From: Anabaena sp. 54
Lineage (GTDB): Bacteria; Cyanobacteriota; Cyanobacteriia; Cyanobacteriales; Nostocaceae
Length of the DNA: 42,590 nucleotides
Direction: 5' to 3'
Assembly: GCA_900299285.1 (NCBI GenBank)
Contig: OMJF01000052.1
Span: forward strand, 1-42,590
The notes beneath the pieces were generated by a model that saw nothing but the letters and a program-made list of their open reading frames with translations, did not search any database and had not been told where the DNA came from. Shown piece after piece: positions 25,949 to 33,976 of this stretch; the first letter of the stretch is position 1; every line of letters starts with the position of its first letter. The position numbers and the translations under genes were made by a program.

Positions 25949-26869
25949 ATGTTACAAGTTATTTATTCTGAGGAGTTTTTAGACCACAAAACTGGCATCT
26001 ACCACCCAGAAAAACCAGCCCGGTTAACAGCTATAGTTGATGCTTTAAAAACTGCGAGTTTTACGGAAAAGATTACCTGGAAACTACCTACACCAGTTAT
26101 ATCAAAACCCTCTTTAATGTCTTGGATAGAAGGTGTTCATTCTACAACTTATATTAACAAAGTTAAAAATATCGCCGCCAATGGTGGTGGTTATTTAGAC
26201 AGAGATACTCCCGTTTCTCCCCGTAGTTATGATGTCGCTTTGTTAGCTGTTAGTGCTTGGTTGGATGCAGTTGATATAGTTGTTAATACAGCAGATACCG
26301 CTTTTGTCTTAGCGCGTCCACCTGGGCATCATGCGCTCAGTGATACGGCCATGGGGTTTTGTTTATTTTCCAATGCTGCGATCGCTGCCTTTTACGCTTT
26401 ACAACAACCGAAAATTAAGCGCGTTGCTATCCTAGATTGGGACGTACATCACGGTAATGGTACGGAAGCAATAGTCGCAAATCACCCAGAAATTGCTTAT
26501 ATTTCTCTTCACCAGTATCCAGCTTATCCCGGTACTGGGGATGCTTCTCAACAAGGTTTACACAATAATGTGTTAAATTTACTTATTTCTCCTGGTAGTG
26601 ATATTACAGTCTATCAACCCCTATGGGAAAAACATATCTTACCATTTTTAAACAATTTTTCTCCAGATTTACTCATTATTAGCGCTGGTTATGACGCTAA
26701 TACTAATGATCCTTTAGCAAGTATAAATTTACAACCAGAGGATTTTAGCTTATTTACAGAATACTGTTTGAGCATAACGAGAAAAATTATGTTTGGTTTA
26801 GAAGGAGGTTATGATTTACCAAGTCTTGCTAAATCAGTAATTGCTACTATTCAAGCCTGTATTAGTTAA
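25949..26869 (+). CDS. Histone deacetylase-like (class II, AcuC/HdaH-type) amidohydrolase
   Basis: A 306-aa zinc amidohydrolase. Motifs are HPEKPARL at the N-terminus, RPPGHHAL (the catalytic His pair), DWDVHHGNGT (zinc ligands Asp and His), ISLHQYPAYPGTG, SAGYDANTNDPL (the second Asp ligand region) and a final LEGGYDL. Family members deacetylate acetyl-lysine, acetylpolyamines or acetoin-related substrates; which one applies here is unknown. Length is normal. It is divergent from the Rieske gene. Confidence 0.92.
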   Translation: MLQVIYSEEFLDHKTGIYHPEKPARLTAIVDALKTASFTEKITWKLPTPVISKPSLMSWIEGVHSTTYINKVKNIAANGGGYLDRDTPVSPRSYDVALLAVSAWLDAVDIVVNTADTAFVLARPPGHHALSDTAMGFCLFSNAAIAAFYALQQPKIKRVAILDWDVHHGNGTEAIVANHPEIAYISLHQYPAYPGTGDASQQGLHNNVLNLLISPGSDITVYQPLWEKHILPFLNNFSPDLLIISAGYDANTNDPLASINLQPEDFSLFTEYCLSITRKIMFGLEGGYDLPSLAKSVIATIQACIS

Positions 26870-27112
26870 GATGGGTAAATATCTCCCACAATATAAGTTA
26901 CATGATTAGCACCAAAAAACCAAATTAGTTGTAATCTTTACTTTAAATATTTTTCTGTATTCTACTTAACCGAATATAGTTAAAATTTATCAGATTTTTC
27001 GTAATAAAACTTTGTCATCATCTCATAAAAGGGCTAAAGTTTTGTTAAGATACAATCACTGGGAATTTCATAAAAAGTACCAGTAGCTATCTAAAGTTCA
27101 GAAGGTGAACAA

Positions 27113-27250
27113 ATGACCACCTATATTTTTTTTGACCAAGCACTCCAGATGCTGACCACTGCTTTTTTCGCATCAGTAATTATACTAATGACATTTTCTA
27201 GTATAGGTTTAGCAGTGATTGAAACAATTGAAAAAACCCGAGACAGCTAA
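27113..27250 (+). CDS. 45-aa single-pass membrane protein
   Basis: A short gene with GAAGGTG six to twelve bases before the ATG. The product starts MTTYIFFDQALQ, has one hydrophobic helix (about residues 14-36) and a charged tail ending in EKTRDS. Size and topology resemble the small single-helix subunits of cyanobacterial thylakoid complexes, but I cannot assign it to a named one. A TACAAT box at 27052-27057 could serve as -10. Its neighbours are an HDAC-like gene and the convergent ycf37. Confidence 0.6.
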   Translation: MTTYIFFDQALQMLTTAFFASVIILMTFSSIGLAVIETIEKTRDS

Positions 27251-27380
27251 AAACACCCTTTCCACTAGAGACAGGGTTGAAAAAGTCTGATCTTGTAGCC
27301 AAAATCTCATCTACAACCTGTCACCATAGACATATTCACGAATGAATCTCTAAACCTGATATAGTATTTCCTAGTCTAAG

Positions 27381-27424
27381 GAGGTACAAAATCATCTGCG
27401 TTTAATTCTGAATTTTTGTACCTC
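27381..27424. terminator. Hairpin between the 45-aa gene and ycf37
   Basis: GAGGTACAAAA (27381-27391) pairs perfectly with TTTTGTACCTC (27414-27424) across a 22-base loop. It lies between two convergent genes, 24 bases after the ycf37 stop (leftward gene), and could serve either strand. Confidence 0.55.
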
Positions 27425-27448
27425 ACTTGAATGGGAATTTCCATAAAA

Positions 27449-27973
27449 CTAAATAGAAACTAAGCGACGCAAAGACTCAGCCCGACGTTTAGCAACGGTG
27501 TTATTAGGTGCTAATTTGAGAGTAGCTTCATACATTTCTAAAGCTTGAGCATTCAATTTTTTCTTCTCATAAGCGTGTCCGAGATTATTTAGGGCTGATA
27601 CATAATCTGGGTTCAATTTGATAGCTTCTTTATACTGACGAATTGCTAAATCATATTGTTCTTGAGCAAAATAAACATATCCCAAGCCGTTGTAAATAGG
27701 AGCAATAGATTCTTCTCCCTCTTCTTCGGCTGCTTTTAGAGCTTTTTGAAATAGAATTATGGCTTGGCTAAATACTTTTTTTTCTGAATAAATACTAGCT
27801 AATTCATAATATTCTTGAGTCGTACCTTTTTCTTTGGTTAATTTGTTTTTTAACTTGTTCAGGGAGCTTTCAAGTTTCCGAGTTTTGAACACTTGACGAA
27901 AAACACTCACTCCAGCAAATGTCAGTAAACCAACAAAAGTTGACAGATAAATGATGACTAAATTGTTATCCAT
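27449..27973 (-). CDS. ycf37: Ycf37-type TPR protein (photosystem I assembly)
   Basis: A 174-aa protein with an N-terminal membrane helix (residues about 5-25), a basic coiled segment, and three TPR units: around 52-85 (EYYELASIYSEKKVFSQAI), 90-125 (APIYNGLGYVYFAQEQYDLA) and 126-160 (SALNNLGHAYEKKKLNAQAL). Length and layout match cyanobacterial/plastid Ycf37, which helps accumulate photosystem I. Other membrane-anchored TPR proteins have similar architecture, so the name is probable rather than certain. Confidence 0.75.
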   Translation of the reverse strand: MDNNLVIIYLSTFVGLLTFAGVSVFRQVFKTRKLESSLNKLKNKLTKEKGTTQEYYELASIYSEKKVFSQAIILFQKALKAAEEEGEESIAPIYNGLGYVYFAQEQYDLAIRQYKEAIKLNPDYVSALNNLGHAYEKKKLNAQALEMYEATLKLAPNNTVAKRRAESLRRLVSI

Positions 27974-28060
27974 TTTCTACAAATACTTATTAAATTAAAA
28001 TGTGTTAGGTCATAGATATCCGAATTCTTTAAAAAGTTGGGAATCTTAATTGATTAATTA

Positions 28061-28846
28061 CTACAATCCCCAATATTCTATCCTTTCTTTTAGCCAACCT
28101 GTAACTGTATAACGGGCAATGGCTTCATTCACTTTACGTCTTAATTCATCATATTGCAATCCTTTGGGCATAACTACAGATAACGGTTCTGTTGATAATT
28201 TAGTTGCTAGTATATGATATTGAGGGTATGCTTGCACCCAACCACTCAGAACGCTAAAATCCGCAGCAAAACCATCTACTTGATTATTTTCTATTTCTTC
28301 CCACCCTTGTCCGTAGGAATTGACAGCGACTAATTGAGCAGATGGTGTAAAATATTTTAAGTAGGGAATAGTGCTAGAGTGGTTGATAACTGCTATTTTC
28401 CGATTTCCTACATCTTTTAATTCTTGAATGAATGTATTTTTTGTAATTATTGCTGCACCATCATCATAGTAGGGAACACTGAAGCTAACAATGCGCGAAC
28501 GTGATGCTGTTGCTGTCACCCCTGCGATAGCTAAATCAACTTGCTGATTAAATACTACAGGTAAGCGATCGCTATTAGCTACTGGTTGCAATTTCACCGC
28601 ATCAGCCTTACCCAACAAATCACTGGCTAACTGTTTAGCTAAATCAATTTCTAACCCCTGTAAATTGCCTTTATCATCCCTAAAACCTAGAGGACGGAGG
28701 TTATCCTTAACTGCTAGATTTAGATAGCCTCGCTGCTGAATTTCCGCCATTGTCGCCGCAGATACAGTCAAGTTGCCACCTAAAAAAAATAGGCAAACAA
28801 TCAATGAAAAGGTAGCGGATAATACCAGATGTAACTTCTTCATCAT
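28061..28846 (-). CDS. Extracellular solute-binding protein, family 3 (amino-acid type)
   Basis: A 261-aa periplasmic binding protein. MMKKLHLVLSATFSLIVCLFFLG is a clear signal peptide, which is why I start at 28846 rather than at the upstream TTG at 28879. The mature part has GYLNLAVKDNLRPLGF, GLEIDLAKQLASDLLG, RLPVVFNQQVDLAIAGVTAT and R-S-R-I-V-S-F-S-V-P-Y-Y, the family 3 pattern for polar amino acids. No permease or ATPase genes of an amino acid ABC transporter are adjacent, so it is an orphan component. Confidence 0.85.
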   Translation of the reverse strand: MMKKLHLVLSATFSLIVCLFFLGGNLTVSAATMAEIQQRGYLNLAVKDNLRPLGFRDDKGNLQGLEIDLAKQLASDLLGKADAVKLQPVANSDRLPVVFNQQVDLAIAGVTATASRSRIVSFSVPYYDDGAAIITKNTFIQELKDVGNRKIAVINHSSTIPYLKYFTPSAQLVAVNSYGQGWEEIENNQVDGFAADFSVLSGWVQAYPQYHILATKLSTEPLSVVMPKGLQYDELRRKVNEAIARYTVTGWLKERIEYWGL

Positions 28847-28950
28847 TGCCCAAGGTTTTACTCCAATTAAAAACTGCAAAAAACTTATTTTTAATTTTCA
28901 ATTCTCCCAGGTGGCCATTTGTTACATCCGTTATTCATCCGTTGCCACCT

Positions 28951-29307
28951 TTATCCGTTAACCGATTGTGCCAATTCTGCAATTTTAGCAAAACTTGCCG
29001 GATCAAGAATTGCCAATTGTGCCAACATTTTGCGATTTAGTTCCACATTGGCCTTTTTCAAATTGCCAATTAAACGGCTGTAGCTTAAACCGTGTTGTCT
29101 GGAAGCCGCATTAATACGTGCTATCCACAGACGACGAAAATCACGCTTTTTCTTTTTGCGATCGCGGTAAGCACTTCTTAGTGCCTTCATTACCTGTTGA
29201 TTAGCGGTTCTAAACAAAGTGGAATGAGAACCACGAAACCCTTTAGCTAATTTGAGAATTTTATTGCGGCGTTTACGAGCTACATTACCGCGTTTTACCC
29301 TAGTCAT
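28951..29307 (-). CDS. rplT: 50S ribosomal protein L20
   Basis: A 118-aa L20, an early 50S assembly protein: [63 protein letters not shown], and a C-terminal [14 protein letters not shown]. It follows rpmI by 20 bases, forming the usual rpmI-rplT pair. In many bacteria infC leads this operon; here infC is absent from the window. Confidence 0.98.
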   Translation of the reverse strand: MTRVKRGNVARKRRNKILKLAKGFRGSHSTLFRTANQQVMKALRSAYRDRKKKKRDFRRLWIARINAASRQHGLSYSRLIGNLKKANVELNRKMLAQLAILDPASFAKIAELAQSVNG

Positions 29308-29327
29308 ATCTTATTACCTGTGTTCTT

Positions 29328-29525
29328 TTACAAATATGGAAGCATTAGGCGCACATTCTCTTCGTCCCGTTCATGAACAACTGCCATCTTTGACATATTG
29401 TTCTTCTTGCTAGAAGATTTATGTTCTAGTAAGTGGTTCTTGAAAGGTTTACGTCGGACAATTTTACCGCTACCAGTGACGCGGAATCTCTTGGCCGCAG
29501 CCTTGCGAGTCTTTAGTTTAGGCAT
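29328..29525 (-). CDS. rpmI: 50S ribosomal protein L35
   Basis: A 65-aa L35 with [32 protein letters not shown] and a C-terminal [12 protein letters not shown]. It starts the rpmI-rplT operon. A good -10 lies about 30 bases upstream, so the leader is too short for a long autoregulatory structure of the infC-rpmI type. Confidence 0.97.
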   Translation of the reverse strand: MPKLKTRKAAAKRFRVTGSGKIVRRKPFKNHLLEHKSSSKKNNMSKMAVVHERDEENVRLMLPYL

Positions 29526-29554
29526 GGGATGGCTTTAATTCAACACAATCTACT

Positions 29555-29560
29555 ATTATA
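29555..29560 (-). promoter_or_regulatory. Candidate -10 box for rpmI-rplT
   Basis: On the minus strand TATAAT, within TATATAATAG, lies 29 bases before the L35 ATG. A TTGACT is present upstream but too close (8-base spacing) to be a -35; no other good -35 is seen. Confidence 0.5.
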
Positions 29561-29824
29561 TACGAGAAAAGTCAAATTGTATGTCCCATTGGCAATATCG
29601 GCAAGGATTCTCAAAATATTTTACTTCAAGACTTGACAAGGCGAAATAATTGTTGTACACTTATGTTATGATTAGAAATATATTCGCGCATATATAGTAA
29701 ACTTTTGGATTTTCAGAATCAGAATCACCAGGATTTTAGGACGCACAAGATGATTTTTTAGCTTGCAGAAGAGTTTTGGTGAAGATGATCTTTATTTTGC
29801 TCAATCACCACTTGATAGAGACAC

Positions 29825-29948
29825 AAGACTTATGCAACCAGCACATTGATAGGGTGCGTCAGATATCAATAATATGTTTATTTACATTATTTATGCTCTC
29901 TGATGCACTCTACAAAAGATTTTTTGGTGTGACACTTGCCTAAGTCCT
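29825..29948. mobile_element. MITE-like palindromic element between rpmI and the permease gene
   Basis: The end AAGACTTATGCAA (29825-29837) faces TTGCCTAAGTCCT (29936-29948); 11 of 13 bases match as inverted repeats, with CAC further in on both sides. Inside, GGTGCGTCAGA near 29853 can pair imperfectly with TCTGATGCACTC near 29899. It occupies much of the 465-base gap 29526-29990, which has no gene. The end motif matches the repeat at 11668-11680. Confidence 0.6.
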
Positions 29949-29990
29949 AAAGAAAAGAGAGTTTAAGAGATATTTTGTGTAAGTCCGGTT

Positions 29991-31037
29991 CTAATTCAAA
30001 TCTTCTAATTTAATTCTCGGATCTGCGGCTTTTAAAATTAAGTCAGCGATTAAATTACCAAGAATTAATAATACTGCACTCATGACCAAACTGGCCATGA
30101 CTAAATATTGATCTTTGGCTAAAACCGCTTGTAGGGTTAATTTTCCTAAACCTGGCCAGTTAAAGAAATTTTCTGTAATAAAGGCACCACTTAACAAACC
30201 CGCTAATTCAAAACCCAATAACGTAATTAATGGGTTAATAGCATTTCGCAAAGCATGAACATAAATAACGCGATTTTCTGGAAGTCCTTTAGCGCGAGCA
30301 GTTTGAATATAATCTTGACGTAAAACATCCAATAATTGACCACGCATAATGCGTTGTAAACCAGCAAAACTGGTAACACTCAAAGCAATTAATGGTAATA
30401 TAGAATGCCAAGCAATATCCAGAATTTTACCTAACCATGTTAGTTCCGCATGATCAATACTAGTCATATTACCCACCGGAAAAAGCGGGGTAGTCAGTTG
30501 AGCAAAAAAGAGCAAAAATAAGACAGTGATAAAATTGGGAATACCTTGACCAGCATAACTGACCACCTGCAAAACCTGGTCAGTAAGACGATTTTGTTTC
30601 ACCGCAGCGAGAATACCCAAAGGAATAGCCATCACCCAGGTTATAATCAAAGAAGCGATCGCTAAAAATAAAGTTGCTGGTACTCGTTCCCATAACAGGG
30701 ATGATACAGAACGTTGATAAACAAAACTTGTACCAAAATCACCTTTAGTCACAATTTGCTTTAACCAAAAGCCAAACTGTTCTGGCCAGGACTTATCTAA
30801 ACCAAATTGTTTTATAATTTCCTCAATCCTTTCCGGTGAAATTTTGGGATTTTGTCGCAGAGTATTTACATAATTTCCCGGAGATAACTTCATCACAAAA
30901 AACGACAAAGCCGACGCTAAAAAAATCGTTAATAGTGCCTGTAATAGTCGTTTGATTACATACATAAAAGTCTCACTAGTGACCAGCTTGAGCAGCCAGT
31001 CTCGACTCGTCTCCAGGGAAATTTTTGTATTGGTCAT
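29991..31037 (-). CDS. ABC transporter permease, DppB/OppB family
   Basis: A 348-aa inner-membrane permease. After a cytoplasmic N-terminal stretch of about 25 residues comes the family start VIKRLLQALLTIFLASALSFF and MKLSPG. The EAA loop is DYIQTARAKGLPENRVIYVHALRNAINPLIT, followed by GAFITENFFNWPGLG. Such permeases carry oligopeptides, dipeptides or nickel together with a DppC-type partner and ATPases, none of which is nearby. It lies 28 bases after apt on the same strand and may be co-transcribed with it. Confidence 0.88.
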   Translation of the reverse strand: MTNTKISLETSRDWLLKLVTSETFMYVIKRLLQALLTIFLASALSFFVMKLSPGNYVNTLRQNPKISPERIEEIIKQFGLDKSWPEQFGFWLKQIVTKGDFGTSFVYQRSVSSLLWERVPATLFLAIASLIITWVMAIPLGILAAVKQNRLTDQVLQVVSYAGQGIPNFITVLFLLFFAQLTTPLFPVGNMTSIDHAELTWLGKILDIAWHSILPLIALSVTSFAGLQRIMRGQLLDVLRQDYIQTARAKGLPENRVIYVHALRNAINPLITLLGFELAGLLSGAFITENFFNWPGLGKLTLQAVLAKDQYLVMASLVMSAVLLILGNLIADLILKAADPRIKLEDLN

Positions 31038-31065
31038 TTCAGGTTGCTATTATCAATAATGTTTC

Positions 31066-31584
31066 TTAATATTCAACTAATGAGATAATGGGGACATCAG
31101 GTAAATTTTTCCGACCTTGTAAATCCCGTAATTCGATAATAAACCCAAAGCCGACAAGTTCACAGTCAATTTTTTGTACTAATTTTGCCGTTGCACTTGC
31201 AGTTCCACCAGTAGCAATTAAATCATCTACAATCAAAACCTTGCTACCGGGCTGTAAAGCATCCTGATGTACTTCCAGGGTATCTATACCATACTCTAGT
31301 TGATATTCAATAGCGTGAACTGCTGCCGGTAATTTGCCCTTTTTGCGAACGGGAATAAAACCAGCGCCTAATTTATAAGCCACAGGAGCGCCGAAAATAA
31401 ATCCCCGCGACTCCATACCGATAATATAGTCCACCTGAATTTCAATTTCCGAGCATTTTTGTGCTAAAAAGTCAATAGTATAACGCAATCCCGCTGGATC
31501 GCTTAATAGAGTAGTGACATCTCGAAATAAAATTCCCGGCTTAGGAAAATCTGGTACATCACGAATCAGCGATTTTAAATCCAT
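31066..31584 (-). CDS. apt: Adenine phosphoribosyltransferase
   Basis: A 172-aa salvage enzyme converting adenine plus PRPP to AMP. Features: [26 protein letters not shown] at the N-terminus, [22 protein letters not shown], and the PRPP-binding [16 protein letters not shown] loop. Full normal length. It precedes the DppB-type permease on the minus strand. Confidence 0.96.
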   Translation of the reverse strand: MDLKSLIRDVPDFPKPGILFRDVTTLLSDPAGLRYTIDFLAQKCSEIEIQVDYIIGMESRGFIFGAPVAYKLGAGFIPVRKKGKLPAAVHAIEYQLEYGIDTLEVHQDALQPGSKVLIVDDLIATGGTASATAKLVQKIDCELVGFGFIIELRDLQGRKNLPDVPIISLVEY

Positions 31585-31797
31585 ATTTGAGAAATACTTT
31601 TTTGTGAAAGAAAAATTTTCCTGAAGATCAAGAAATATCTTACCCTATAATGTCATACCCTGGATACTAGTAAAGCCGTGAAGTCAAGAGTCAATAGCTC
31701 GCAATGTATATAATTGAACTGTCATATCGCCCTCCAGCCATGGGCGGTAGCGAAAAAGTCAATAACTTGATTGCAAACCCATAAGGTATTTTATATA

Positions 31798-32430
31798 ATG
31801 AATGTCGCCGCCCATCTTCAACCTGTAAACATAAACAGCCCAAATTCCCAGAGAATAAATGAGATATTGGATACTTTACCAGATCCAGCGATCAATGGAC
31901 AGGCATGTCCACGGAAAACTAGAACGGAAATAGATCTAATATTACTAGCAATTGAAGCCTTAGAACTGGGTGGTTCGGAAGCGATTTTGTCTTTAGCTGA
32001 AGAATTAGACCTGAAAGGAATTATCAAAAATCGGGTAAACTTATGGCGGATGAGAGCTTCTAACCCCATGCGCAAAGCCCATAGTCGCCGTCCTTTGGAT
32101 ATTTTAGAGGCTAAAGCCTTAGTAGTGATTGCTTGCTACATTGCTAGACGGTTAACAGTGACCATCCGTCAACTGCTAACTATATACCAACAATTAGCCC
32201 AAAAACAGATTCCCCTAGAACAAAATTTAAGATTAGCTAATTACCTAGAAAGATTTAGAGCGCATTTTAAAAGTCGGATGAATTACCGTCGTTCTGGTGT
32301 AATAGCATTAAATTCTGATGATAAATTAGATGAACTAGCTATAAACCTACTAGGAAAATTACTATTTTGCACGGGTACAACAGGAATGCAGCGATACTGG
32401 ATTTCTCTTTTTGATGGTGAGGTAGATTAA
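31798..32430 (+). CDS. DUF3038 domain protein
   Basis: A 210-aa protein whose layout (LDTLPDP, TEIDLILLAIEALELGGSEAIL, RVNLWRMRASNPMRK and a helical C-terminal half) is that of the cyanobacteria-specific DUF3038 family. No function is known. I choose the ATG at 31798 over the in-frame TTG at 31771 because AAGG precedes it and homology starts there. It is followed after 4 bases by the DUF4335 gene; the pair is conserved in cyanobacteria, implying joint function. Confidence 0.8.
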   Translation: MNVAAHLQPVNINSPNSQRINEILDTLPDPAINGQACPRKTRTEIDLILLAIEALELGGSEAILSLAEELDLKGIIKNRVNLWRMRASNPMRKAHSRRPLDILEAKALVVIACYIARRLTVTIRQLLTIYQQLAQKQIPLEQNLRLANYLERFRAHFKSRMNYRRSGVIALNSDDKLDELAINLLGKLLFCTGTTGMQRYWISLFDGEVD

Positions 32431-32434
32431 AGAA

Positions 32435-33925
32435 ATGAATATCCAACGTAAATATAGTTTACCTAATTGTACCCTGCTCCTAGAAGGGTTAAGCGACATG
32501 ACACGGACTACGGGCAACCATGGGGGGATTACTGCTAACTTTCAGGATCTGCGTCCAGAACTGTCTATACTGGTAAATGCAGAATGCTATTTATCCAGTC
32601 ACACTCAACCCATAGTTGGGGGTAGGGAATTTTTTGAAAGTTTAGTTACAGCCGTCAGTAATTACGTCCAAGAGGTTTTAGCCCAAGAAGTTTTAAGTAA
32701 AAAACCCGGAAATCAGAGTCAAAAATTTGCTCACCAAAATCAGGGGTCAGAGTTAGTACAATTAGAAAAAATAGACGCTAACAGTCACAGATTAATTGTC
32801 CATTCAGAAATCACACCAGACAACCTTGGGGGGGACACTAACGAAGGAACACCCATTGAAATTATCCTGAACACAGTTCAATTATTTGATTTAGTTGAGG
32901 CTGTAGATCAGTTTTTCGCTGATAGCCAAACTTTACCAGAATTATGCTTAGAATTACACCCAGTCACCCCTGGCCATGGTGGTGGAAGTCAAATTTTCCT
33001 CAAACAAGCAATTCCGGCTACAGTAGGCATATCCAGTCTAGCCTTGGCCGCATTCACATCTTTTTTGATTCCTATCCCTCAAGTCCGGCCACCAGAAATC
33101 AAACCAGAGGAACAGTCCAGTGCTAAAATGCCCACAACCGCACCTCCAGCAGCAACCTCTACCTCCCTTAATCCCCCCTTGCAAAAGCAGGAAGCAGCAA
33201 CTCCCACAGCCACAGAAACGGCTAAACCCATTGTAGCTAAAGATTTAGAAGCACTTTTAAGGACCCTACCAGAGATCACAGATTCATCTCAGTTACGGGC
33301 ATTAAATCGCCAAGTTTATAATCAAATTAATCCAGCTTGGACAAATCGCTCAGAATTACCAGAGGATTTAGTTTACCGTTTAGGTGTCGCTGCCGATGGT
33401 AGTATTATTGGTTACAAGTCTATCAATCGTGCAGCCAGTGATGCAATAGAAAAAACACCACTACCTAAATTGCTGTATAATCCGGCCAATGCAGTAGCTA
33501 ATGAATCCATTGCTCAATTCAAAGTCGTTTTTACTCAAACAGGTATTTTACAAATTAGTCCGTGGGGAGGATACGCTAAAACACCAGAAGTAGTAGGTGA
33601 TAAAATTACTCAAACCACTCAACTCAAAGACCTAAATCAAAGGCTGTATAGTACAATTCGTCAAAATTGGAGTAATCGTCCTACCTTCACCAGCGACTTG
33701 AAATATCGAGTAGCCGTGAATAAAGAAGGTGTTATAGCCGACTATGAACCACTTAATCAAGTTGCTTTTGACTATTTTAAAGAAACACCTCTGCCCCAGC
33801 TATTTCAATCGCTTTATGGCTCTAATGTGGCCGCACCGAACAACAAAGAACCTCTCGCTCATTTTAAAGTGGTATTTACACCTAAAGGTGAATTAGAAGT
33901 AACTCCTTTCTCAGGATACAGATAA
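32435..33925 (+). CDS. DUF4335 domain protein
   Basis: A 496-aa protein. The N-terminal 190 residues (RKYSLPNCTLLLEGLSD, LSILVNAECYLS, LFDLVEAVDQFFAD) are the DUF4335 region. A hydrophobic stretch follows (about 195-215), then a Pro/Thr/Ala-rich linker. The C-terminal part holds two tandem copies of about 110 residues (roughly 270-380 and 385-496), each with LNRQVYNQI / LNQRLYSTI, W-x-N-R, YRLGVAADG / YRVAVNKEG, T-P-L-P and FKVVFT-x-x-G. Function is unknown. It is coupled to the DUF3038 gene. Confidence 0.8.
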   Translation: MNIQRKYSLPNCTLLLEGLSDMTRTTGNHGGITANFQDLRPELSILVNAECYLSSHTQPIVGGREFFESLVTAVSNYVQEVLAQEVLSKKPGNQSQKFAHQNQGSELVQLEKIDANSHRLIVHSEITPDNLGGDTNEGTPIEIILNTVQLFDLVEAVDQFFADSQTLPELCLELHPVTPGHGGGSQIFLKQAIPATVGISSLALAAFTSFLIPIPQVRPPEIKPEEQSSAKMPTTAPPAATSTSLNPPLQKQEAATPTATETAKPIVAKDLEALLRTLPEITDSSQLRALNRQVYNQINPAWTNRSELPEDLVYRLGVAADGSIIGYKSINRAASDAIEKTPLPKLLYNPANAVANESIAQFKVVFTQTGILQISPWGGYAKTPEVVGDKITQTTQLKDLNQRLYSTIRQNWSNRPTFTSDLKYRVAVNKEGVIADYEPLNQVAFDYFKETPLPQLFQSLYGSNVAAPNNKEPLAHFKVVFTPKGELEVTPFSGYR

Positions 33926-33976
33926 TTGTCGCTTGGGTTGTCTGTGGGGAAAAATCATCCTCCTGTTCCTTAAATC

